Below, in pieces: positions 5,852 to 11,484 of a stretch of DNA of 11,484 nt. Below the pieces are notes generated by a model, which worked only from the letters and a program-made list of their open reading frames with translations, had not been told where the DNA came from and made no database searches. Position 1 is the first letter of the stretch. Every line of letters begins with the position of its first letter. The translations under genes and the position numbers were made by a program. Source of the DNA: Comamonadaceae bacterium (GTDB lineage Bacteria; Pseudomonadota; Gammaproteobacteria; Burkholderiales; Burkholderiaceae_C); NCBI GenBank assembly GCA_013298415.1, contig JAAFHN010000039.1, positions 1-11,484 of the forward strand. Reading direction: 5' to 3'.

Positions 5852-6115
5852 ATGGAAGTCATTAGCTTTGTTGCACTCGCAGCTGGTCTGATCATCGGTT
5901 TGGGCGCTGTTGGCGCTTGTATCGGCATCGGCATCATGGGCAGCAAGTACTTGGAATCTGCCGCACGCCAGCCTGAGCTGATGGGCGAACTGCAAACCAA
6001 GATGTTCCTGCTGGCCGGTCTGATCGACGCCGCGTTCATCATTGGTACCGGTATCGCGCTGTGGTTTGCCACTGCCAACCCGTTCCTGGGCCAAATCGCC
6101 CGCCTGGCCAAGTAA
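5852..6115 (+). CDS. atpE: F1Fo ATP synthase subunit c
   Basis: Proteolipid of 87 residues that forms the rotating c-ring in the membrane. It is a helical hairpin: helix 1 at about 5-31 with the glycine-rich stretch GLGAVGACIGIGIMG, the polar loop ARQPE (Arg39, Gln40, Pro41) that contacts the F1 stalk, and helix 2 at about 47-76. The proton-carrying carboxylate is Asp59 in LLAGLIDAAFIIG. Asp rather than Glu, and the lack of the Gln/Glu-Ser sodium-binding set, point to proton use. Length is normal (E. coli has 79). The ATG follows TAGGAG and the U-rich leader. The next gene begins after a 73-base gap that contains a GC-rich hairpin. Confidence 0.98.
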   Translation: MEVISFVALAAGLIIGLGAVGACIGIGIMGSKYLESAARQPELMGELQTKMFLLAGLIDAAFIIGTGIALWFATANPFLGQIARLAK

Positions 6116-6137
6116 TCCACGTCGCTCCTGAATCGCT

Positions 6138-6161
6138 GCGCGCTCCCTCTGGGGCACGCGC
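6138..6161 (+). other. GC-rich hairpin between atpE and atpF
   Basis: GCGCG at 6138-6142 pairs with CGCGC at 6157-6161. An inner CTCC/GGGG stem (one G-T pair) closes a CTCT loop, with CA bulged. No T-run follows, so it is not a classical terminator. It could protect the 3' end of the atpE message or slow reading into atpF, helping set subunit ratios. Structure was judged by eye. Confidence 0.4.
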
Positions 6162-6188
6162 CAGCATCACCGTTGTGAGGACTCGCAC

Positions 6189-6659
6189 GTGAACATCAAC
6201 GCCACACTGATCATCCAAATGATCGTGTTCCTGATTTTTGTCTGGTTCACGATGTCGTTTGTGGTGCCGCCCCTGCGCAAAGCACTCGACGAGCGCGCCG
6301 CCAAAGTTCATGAAGGCCTGTCAGCCGCTGACAAGGCCAAAGTGGCCTTGGCTGATGCGCAAGCCAACATCGACAAAGAGCGCGCCGCATCCGCCAACGA
6401 TGTGCGCAGCCGCATTGCCGATGCCGAGCGCCGCGCCCAGCAAATTGTTGAAGAGGCAAAAGGCAAAGCCACTGAAGAGGCCAACAAAATCATCGCCGCC
6501 GCCAAAGCCGATGCCGCTTCTCAAATGATGGCTGCGCGTGAAGCCCTGCGCGATCAAGTCTCTGCCCTCGCTGTCAAAGGCGCTGAGCAAATCTTGCGCA
6601 AAGAAGTCAACGCTGGCGTGCACGCCGAATTGCTCAACCGGCTCAAAGCCGAACTTTGA
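6189..6659 (+). CDS. atpF: F1Fo ATP synthase subunit b
   Basis: Peripheral stalk subunit of 156 residues, the same length as the E. coli protein; two copies hold the F1 head against subunit a. The N-terminal membrane helix covers about 5-27 and starts NINATLIIQMIVFLIFVWF, close to the family pattern. It is followed by PPLRKALDERAAKV with the conserved Arg36. The rest is a long alanine- and charge-rich helix (about 30-140) typical of the right-handed coiled coil, and a C-terminal part that binds delta. GTG at 6189 is the start: it gives the canonical N terminus, and TGAGGA sits seven bases upstream. The gene lies 17 bases before atpH. Confidence 0.97.
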   Translation: MNINATLIIQMIVFLIFVWFTMSFVVPPLRKALDERAAKVHEGLSAADKAKVALADAQANIDKERAASANDVRSRIADAERRAQQIVEEAKGKATEEANKIIAAAKADAASQMMAAREALRDQVSALAVKGAEQILRKEVNAGVHAELLNRLKAEL

Positions 6660-6676
6660 TCCAACGGTAGCAAACC

Positions 6677-7207
6677 ATGGCCGAACTCGCCACCATCGCC
6701 CGCCCCTACGCCGAAGCGCTCTTCAAAGCCAGCCGCGCGGATCTGTCATCCACCTCAGCTTGGCTTGAAGAGCTCAGCGCGGTTGCTGCAAATTCGCAAC
6801 TGCAAAGCTTTGCCGACAACCCCAGCACCACCACCGCGCAAATGCTTGAGGTGGTGAAGGGCGTGATGAGAGCGCCTCTGGGCCAGCAGGGCACGAACTT
6901 CCTCACCGAAGTGGTTGCCAACGGCAAGCTCAAAGCCCTGCCTGAGATGGCCGCGCAGTTCCGCGCATTGGTGAATGCCAACAGCGGTGTGGCCGATGCC
7001 ACCGTCTTCAGCGCTTTTCCGATGGATGCCGCTGCGCTGTCGGGTTTGTCGGGCAGCTTGGAAAAGCGTTTTGGCCGCAAGTTGAACTTGCGCGTGGAGC
7101 TTGATGCAGAGCTGATCGGCGGCGTGCGCGTTGTCGTGGGCGACGAGGTGTTGGACACCTCGGTCAAGGCCCGTTTGGAACACATGAAATCGGCGTTGAT
7201 GGCGTAA
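6677..7207 (+). CDS. atpH: F1Fo ATP synthase subunit delta
   Basis: F1 subunit of 176 residues (also called OSCP) that caps the alpha3-beta3 head and joins it to the b stalk. The N terminus ELATIARPYAEALFKAS is the family's standard first helix, leading a six-helix N-terminal domain to about residue 105. The C-terminal domain ends with the conserved block GGVRVVVGDEVLDTSVKARL (148-167), followed by the terminal helix. Length is close to that in E. coli (177). ATG at 6677 gives the expected N terminus, although the ribosome site is poor (GGTAG at 6666-6670). The short gap after atpF suggests coupling. A 58-base gap leads to atpA. Confidence 0.97.
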   Translation: MAELATIARPYAEALFKASRADLSSTSAWLEELSAVAANSQLQSFADNPSTTTAQMLEVVKGVMRAPLGQQGTNFLTEVVANGKLKALPEMAAQFRALVNANSGVADATVFSAFPMDAAALSGLSGSLEKRFGRKLNLRVELDAELIGGVRVVVGDEVLDTSVKARLEHMKSALMA

Positions 7208-7265
7208 GGCTTTTGCCCCAAGCGCTGCGCCACAACCCTAGATTCACATTCAACAGGAGATCGAG

Positions 7266-8825
7266 ATGCAACTCAATCCCGCAGAAATTTCAGAACTGAT
7301 CAAGAGCCGAATCGAAGGCTTGAGCGGCCAAACCGATGTGCGCAACCAAGGCACCGTGGTCTCCGTGACAGACGGCATCGTGCGCGTGCACGGCCTCTCG
7401 GACGTGATGCAAGGCGAAATGCTTGATTTTGGCGTGGCTCCCGATGGCCAGCCCACCTATGGCTTGGCGCTGAACTTGGAGCGCGACTCGGTCGGCTCCG
7501 TGATTTTGGGCGCTTACGAGCACATCTCCGAAGGCCAAACCGTGAAATGCACGGGCCGCATTTTGGAAGTGCCTGTCGGCCCCGAGCTGATCGGTCGCGT
7601 GGTCAACGCGCTCGGCCAGCCGATTGACGGCAAGGGCCCGATCAACGCCAAGATGACCGACGTGATCGAAAAAGTCGCGCCCGGCGTGATTGCACGTCAG
7701 TCCGTTGACCAGCCTGTGCAAACCGGCCTCAAGTCAATCGACTCGATGGTGCCGATTGGCCGTGGCCAGCGCGAGCTGATCATCGGCGATCGTCAAACCG
7801 GCAAAACGGCTGTTGCGATTGACGCGATCATCAACCAAAAGGGTCAGAACATGACCTGCGTTTACGTCGCCATTGGCCAAAAAGCCTCGTCGATCAAAAA
7901 CGTGGTGCGCGCACTCGAACAACACGGCGCAATGGAATACACCATCGTCGTCGCCGCATCGGCTTCTGAGTCCGCCGCCATGCAATACGTGTCGGCGTAC
8001 TCCGGCTGCACCATGGGCGAGTACTTCCGCGACCGCGGCCAAGATGCCCTGATCATTTATGACGATCTCTCCAAGCAAGCCGTGGCTTACCGCCAAGTGT
8101 CGCTGCTGCTGCGTCGCCCACCAGGCCGCGAAGCCTACCCTGGCGACGTGTTCTATCTCCACAGCCGCTTGCTTGAGCGCGCAGCTCGCGTGAACGCCGA
8201 CTACGTGGAAGCCTTCACCAAAGGCGAAGTCAAAGGCAAAACCGGTTCGCTGACCGCGCTGCCCGTGATTGAAACCCAAGCCGGTGACGTGTCGGCCTTC
8301 GTGCCCACCAACGTGATCTCGATCACCGATGGTCAAATCTTCTTGGAAACCAGCCTGTTCAACGCCGGTATCCGCCCCGCCATCAACGCCGGTATTTCCG
8401 TGTCGCGCGTGGGCGGTGCAGCGCAAACCAAGTTGATCAAAGGCCTGTCTGGCGGTATCCGTACCGACTTGGCGCAGTACCGTGAGCTGGCCGCATTCGC
8501 GCAGTTTGCTTCTGACCTTGACGCAGCGACCAAAAAGCAATTGGATCGCGGCGCTCGCGTGACCGAGCTTCTGAAGCAAATGCAATACAGCCCGCTGCCC
8601 ATCAGCTTGATGGCTGCCACGCTGTTTGCCGTGAACAAAGGCTACTTCGACAGCATCGAAATCAAGCGCGTGTTGCCATTTGAGTTGGGCTTGCATGCTC
8701 ACCTGAAAGACAAGCACGCCGCCCTGCTGACCAAACTCGAAGCCGACAAAGCCTTCGACAAAGAAGGCAAGTCTGAAGCCGAACTCGCTGGCGCGATTGA
8801 GACCTTCAAAAAGTCTTTTGTCTGA
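7266..8825 (+). CDS. atpA: F1Fo ATP synthase subunit alpha
   Basis: Non-catalytic nucleotide-binding subunit of the F1 head, 519 residues. The beta-barrel N-terminal domain runs to about 95. The Walker A motif GDRQTGKT is at 174-181 with Lys180 and Thr181, and a Walker B region ALIIYDDLSKQ at 261-271. The signature PAINAGISVSRVGGAAQ contains Arg381, the arginine finger that reaches into the catalytic site of beta. The C-terminal helical domain has the variable tail expected in Burkholderiales (QYSPLPISLMAATLF and onward). The ATG follows AGGAGA at 7255-7260 with a five-base spacing. Nothing is missing or truncated. The next gene, atpG, starts 32 bases on. Confidence 0.99.
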   Translation: MQLNPAEISELIKSRIEGLSGQTDVRNQGTVVSVTDGIVRVHGLSDVMQGEMLDFGVAPDGQPTYGLALNLERDSVGSVILGAYEHISEGQTVKCTGRILEVPVGPELIGRVVNALGQPIDGKGPINAKMTDVIEKVAPGVIARQSVDQPVQTGLKSIDSMVPIGRGQRELIIGDRQTGKTAVAIDAIINQKGQNMTCVYVAIGQKASSIKNVVRALEQHGAMEYTIVVAASASESAAMQYVSAYSGCTMGEYFRDRGQDALIIYDDLSKQAVAYRQVSLLLRRPPGREAYPGDVFYLHSRLLERAARVNADYVEAFTKGEVKGKTGSLTALPVIETQAGDVSAFVPTNVISITDGQIFLETSLFNAGIRPAINAGISVSRVGGAAQTKLIKGLSGGIRTDLAQYRELAAFAQFASDLDAATKKQLDRGARVTELLKQMQYSPLPISLMAATLFAVNKGYFDSIEIKRVLPFELGLHAHLKDKHAALLTKLEADKAFDKEGKSEAELAGAIETFKKSFV

Positions 8826-8857
8826 AGCCCTGAAGCACTCACACCCAGGAGTCCATC

Positions 8858-9727
8858 ATGGCCGTCGGTAAGGAAATTCGAGGCAAGATCACCTCGATGC
8901 AGAACACCAAGAAAATCACGAAAGCGATGGAAATGGTGTCCGTGTCGAAGATGCGCAAAGCCCAAGAGCGCATGCGCATGGCTCGCCCCTACAGCGACAA
9001 GGTGCGCAACGTTGCCGCCAATTTGTCGCGCGCCAACCCAGAGTACACGCCCGCGTTTTTGAAGAAGCACGATGCCAAGGCAGTCGGGTTCATCATCGTC
9101 ACGACCGACAAGGGTTTGTGTGGCGGCCTGAACACCAACATGCTGCGCATCGTTACTCAAAAAGTTCGCGACGCGCAAGCGGCTGGTATGGACGTGCAGA
9201 CGGTTGCCATTGGCAACAAAGGCTTCGGCTTTTTGAACCGCATCGGCGCCAAAGTGGTGGCACACGCGACGCAGCTCGGCGACACGCCGCACCTGAACAA
9301 GCTGATCGGCCCTGTGAAGGTGCTGCTCGATGCGTACGCAGAAGGCAAGCTCAGCGCCGTGTACCTGTGCTACACCAACTTCATCAACACCATGCGCCAA
9401 GAGCCGGTGGTTGATCAGTTGCTGCCGCTCAACGCCGCTCGCATGCAGGCCGATGCCGGTTCGCACTCGTGGGATTACATCTACGAGCCAGACGCGCCGA
9501 CCGTGATCGACGAGCTGCTCAAGCGCTATGTGGAAGCCTTGATCTATCAGGCCGTGGCTGAAAACATGGCGTCCGAGCAATCTGCTCGCATGGTGGCCAT
9601 GAAGGCCGCAACCGACAACGCGACCAACCTGATCGCTGAATTGAAACTCGTCTACAACAAGACTCGCCAAGCAGCGATCACCAAAGAATTGTCAGAAATC
9701 GTCTCCGGCGCTGCGGCGGTGGGTTGA
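8858..9727 (+). CDS. atpG: F1Fo ATP synthase subunit gamma
   Basis: Central shaft of the motor, 289 residues, near the E. coli length of 287. The N-terminal helix GKEIRGKITSMQNTKKITKA and the C-terminal helix (from about 233, ending NKTRQAAITKELSEIVSGAA) form the antiparallel coiled coil inside the F1 head. Between them is the Rossmann-like globular domain with the conserved TDKGLCGGLN (about 83-92). The segment after the first helix reads MVSVSKMRKAQ where most family members have MVAASKMRKAQ, a mild variant. AGGAG at 8847-8851 lies six bases before the ATG. A 49-base gap precedes atpD. Confidence 0.98.
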   Translation: MAVGKEIRGKITSMQNTKKITKAMEMVSVSKMRKAQERMRMARPYSDKVRNVAANLSRANPEYTPAFLKKHDAKAVGFIIVTTDKGLCGGLNTNMLRIVTQKVRDAQAAGMDVQTVAIGNKGFGFLNRIGAKVVAHATQLGDTPHLNKLIGPVKVLLDAYAEGKLSAVYLCYTNFINTMRQEPVVDQLLPLNAARMQADAGSHSWDYIYEPDAPTVIDELLKRYVEALIYQAVAENMASEQSARMVAMKAATDNATNLIAELKLVYNKTRQAAITKELSEIVSGAAAVG

Positions 9728-9766
9728 TCTCACAGCGAAGCCTTCGAAACACACATTTAATTGAAT

Positions 9767-9770
9767 GGAG
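9767..9770 (+). promoter_or_regulatory. Ribosome binding site that decides the atpD start
   Basis: GGAG at 9767-9770 is six bases before the ATG at 9777. It overlaps an earlier in-frame ATG at 9765, which has no ribosome site of its own, so 9777 is the likely start. Confidence 0.8.
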
Positions 9771-9776
9771 CAAAAA

Positions 9777-11183
9777 ATGGCTCAAGGAAAAATCGTTCAG
9801 TGCATCGGTGCCGTGGTTGACGTGGAGTTCCCCCGCGATCAAATGCCCAAGGTCTATGACGCGCTCAAAATGGAAGGCAGCGCGCTGACTTTGGAAGTGC
9901 AGCAGCAGCTTGGCGACGGCATCGTGCGCACGATTGCGCTCGGCTCGTCTGACGGCCTGCGTCGCGGCACCATGGTGACCAACACCAAAGCCTCGATCAC
10001 GGTGCCCGTGGGCAAAGCCACCCTCGGCCGCATCATGGACGTGCTCGGCGCTCCCATCGACGAGCGCGGCCCTGTTGATCAAACGCTCACCGCTTCGATC
10101 CACCGCAAAGCCCCTGCGTATGACGAACTCAGCCCCAGCCAAGACTTGCTGGAAACCGGCATCAAGGTGATTGACTTGATCTGCCCGTTTGCCAAAGGCG
10201 GCAAGGTCGGCTTGTTCGGCGGCGCTGGCGTGGGCAAGACCGTGAACATGATGGAACTCATCAACAACATTGCCAAGGCGCACAGCGGCTTGTCGGTGTT
10301 TGCCGGCGTGGGCGAGCGCACCCGTGAGGGCAACGATTTCTATCACGAGATGGCCGATTCCGGCGTGGTGAATCTGGAGAACCTGCCTGAGTCCAAAGTG
10401 GCCATGGTCTACGGCCAGATGAACGAGCCGCCAGGCAACCGCCTGCGCGTGGCCTTGACGGGCCTGACCATTGCCGAGTCTTTCCGCGACGAAGGCCGCG
10501 ATGTGCTGTTCTTCGTGGACAACATCTACCGCTACACCTTAGCCGGAACCGAAGTGTCCGCACTCTTGGGCCGTATGCCTTCAGCCGTGGGCTACCAGCC
10601 GACGCTCGCCGAGGAAATGGGCCGCTTGCAAGAGCGCATCACGTCCACGAAAGTGGGCTCCATCACGTCGATTCAAGCCGTGTACGTGCCTGCCGACGAC
10701 TTGACCGATCCATCGCCCGCCACCACCTTCGCCCACTTGGACGCAACGGTTGTGTTGTCTCGCGACATCGCAGCCCTCGGCATCTACCCTGCCGTGGACC
10801 CGCTGGACTCCACCAGCCGCCAGATCGACCCGAACGTGGTCGGCGAAGAGCACTACGCCACCACCCGCTCGGTGCAAGGCACGCTGCAGCGCTACAAAGA
10901 GCTGCGCGACATCATTGCCATTTTGGGCATGGACGAACTGAGCCCAGAGGACAAGCTGGCCGTGGCTCGCGCCCGCAAAATCCAGCGCTTCTTGAGCCAA
11001 CCGTTCCACGTGGCCGAAGTGTTTACCGGCAGCCCAGGCAAGTACGTGCCGCTGTCTGAAACCATTCGTGGCTTCAAGATGATTGTGGCTGGCGAGTGCG
11101 ATCACTTGCCCGAGCAAGCCTTCTACATGGTCGGCACGATTGACGAAGCCTTCGAGAAGGCCAAGAAACTGGCCGCCGCTTAA
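9777..11183 (+). CDS. atpD: F1Fo ATP synthase subunit beta
   Basis: Catalytic subunit of F1, 468 residues from the chosen start, which makes and hydrolyses ATP. The N-terminal barrel begins MAQGKIVQCIGAVVDVEFPR, typical of betaproteobacteria. Walker A GGAGVGKT is at 148-155 with Lys154. The catalytic glutamate is Glu180 in GVGERTREGND. Walker B DVLFFVDN ends near Asp248, followed by the family signature IYRYTLAGTEVSALLGRMPS. The C-terminal lever that drives gamma carries DELSPED at 386-392 in place of E. coli DELSEED, a form I recall as common in betaproteobacteria. An in-frame ATG 12 bases upstream would add MEQK, but the ribosome site overlaps it. The enzyme should be fully active. The epsilon gene follows after 33 bases. 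Confidence 0.99.
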   Translation: MAQGKIVQCIGAVVDVEFPRDQMPKVYDALKMEGSALTLEVQQQLGDGIVRTIALGSSDGLRRGTMVTNTKASITVPVGKATLGRIMDVLGAPIDERGPVDQTLTASIHRKAPAYDELSPSQDLLETGIKVIDLICPFAKGGKVGLFGGAGVGKTVNMMELINNIAKAHSGLSVFAGVGERTREGNDFYHEMADSGVVNLENLPESKVAMVYGQMNEPPGNRLRVALTGLTIAESFRDEGRDVLFFVDNIYRYTLAGTEVSALLGRMPSAVGYQPTLAEEMGRLQERITSTKVGSITSIQAVYVPADDLTDPSPATTFAHLDATVVLSRDIAALGIYPAVDPLDSTSRQIDPNVVGEEHYATTRSVQGTLQRYKELRDIIAILGMDELSPEDKLAVARARKIQRFLSQPFHVAEVFTGSPGKYVPLSETIRGFKMIVAGECDHLPEQAFYMVGTIDEAFEKAKKLAAA

Positions 11184-11216
11184 TCGCAGCGCGTACGTTT
11201 CACATCAGGAGCAACC

Positions 11217-11484
11217 ATGGCCACCATGCAAGTAGATGTCGTCAGCGCCGAGGAGTCCATCTTCTCGGGGCAGGCGAAGTTTGTGGCGCTGCCAGGCGAG
11301 TCCGGCGAGCTGGGCATTTACCCACGCCACACACCACTCATCACGCGCATCAAGCCCGGCTCGGTGCGCATTGAAATGGCAGACGGCAAAGAAGAGTTCG
11401 TGTTCGTGGCCGGTGGCATTTTGGAAGTGCAGCCTTCGGGCGTGACCGTGTTGTCTGACACCGCCATTCGCGGCAAAGACCTGG
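11217..11484 (+). CDS. atpC: F1Fo ATP synthase subunit epsilon, 3' end outside the window
   Basis: First 89 residues of the rotor subunit that links gamma to the c-ring and can inhibit ATP hydrolysis; the usual length is about 138. The visible part is the N-terminal beta-sandwich: MQVDVVSAEESIFSG, then ALPGESGELGIYPRHTPLIT with the conserved GELGI.P.H.PL pattern, then AGGILEVQPSGVTVLSDTAI. The C-terminal helical hairpin responsible for inhibition lies beyond the edge. AGGAG at 11207-11211 is five bases before the ATG. A second ATG three codons later is possible but less well placed. It is the last gene of the standard atp operon order. Confidence 0.97.
   Translation, partial: MATMQVDVVSAEESIFSGQAKFVALPGESGELGIYPRHTPLITRIKPGSVRIEMADGKEEFVFVAGGILEVQPSGVTVLSDTAIRGKDL

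Noticed and set aside
7734..8717. Open frame of 327 codons on the minus strand inside atpA
   Set aside because: Mirror of a highly conserved GC-rich gene; the translation is His-rich with no recognisable domain.
8699..9670. Open frame of 323 codons on the minus strand across the end of atpA and inside atpG
   Set aside because: Antisense to two conserved genes, low-complexity His/Val/Gly-rich product, no ribosome site reasoned for it.
9765..9776. Earlier ATG for atpD adding MEQK
   Set aside because: The ribosome site GGAG overlaps this ATG and serves the one at 9777, which gives the canonical N terminus.
11119..11158. DELSPED in place of DELSEED (located at residues 386-392 of beta) as an odd mutation
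   Set aside because: I recall this form as common in betaproteobacterial beta subunits, so it is not unusual; the rest of the C-terminal domain is normal.

Overview
The window looks like chromosome of a betaproteobacterium, most likely of order Burkholderiales and possibly close to Comamonadaceae. This rests on the GC-rich coding, the beta-proteobacterial look of the ATP synthase subunits, the classical gene order I-a-c-b-delta-alpha-gamma-beta-epsilon, and features such as the AtpA segment QYSPLPISLMAATLFAVNKG. The genus cannot be fixed by eye. No mobile element, CRISPR array, RNA gene, prophage or sign of recent transfer was seen. No gap between genes exceeds 125 bases.

Region 1 (1-2620, plus strand) is a three-gene signalling operon with ATGA stop/start overlaps. 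It encodes a LytS/YehU-type sensor histidine kinase cut by the window edge, a second membrane protein of the same family that has lost its ATP-binding motifs, and a LytTR response regulator. The intact kinase probably phosphorylates the regulator. The degenerate partner may act as a sensor or modulator, perhaps as a heterodimer with the intact kinase.

Region 2 (2624-4269, minus strand) is a two-gene operon. It encodes a small four-helix CopD/HemJ-like membrane protein, then five bases later a lipoprotein of the metallo-beta-lactamase fold resembling NAPE-hydrolysing phospholipase D. It converges on region 1 with three bases between the stop codons.

Region 3 (4270-4393) is a short divergent intergenic region. 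It carries a TATAAT -10 box for the atp operon and two adjacent inverted repeats that share a GGGTTA-like half-site. One repeat lies inside the promoter spacer and could be an operator.

Region 4 (4394-11484, plus strand) is the F1Fo ATP synthase operon: atpI-like, atpB, atpE, atpF, atpH, atpA, atpG, atpD and the first 89 codons of atpC. Catalytic and proton-path residues are all present, so the enzyme should be a normal proton-driven ATP synthase. Points of note are the U-rich leader before atpE, a GC hairpin between atpE and atpF, and a Shine-Dalgarno sequence that settles the atpD start.

Overall this is mostly a housekeeping region. The best candidate for something little described is the kinase/pseudokinase/LytTR trio, followed by the repeat-bearing divergent promoter region.
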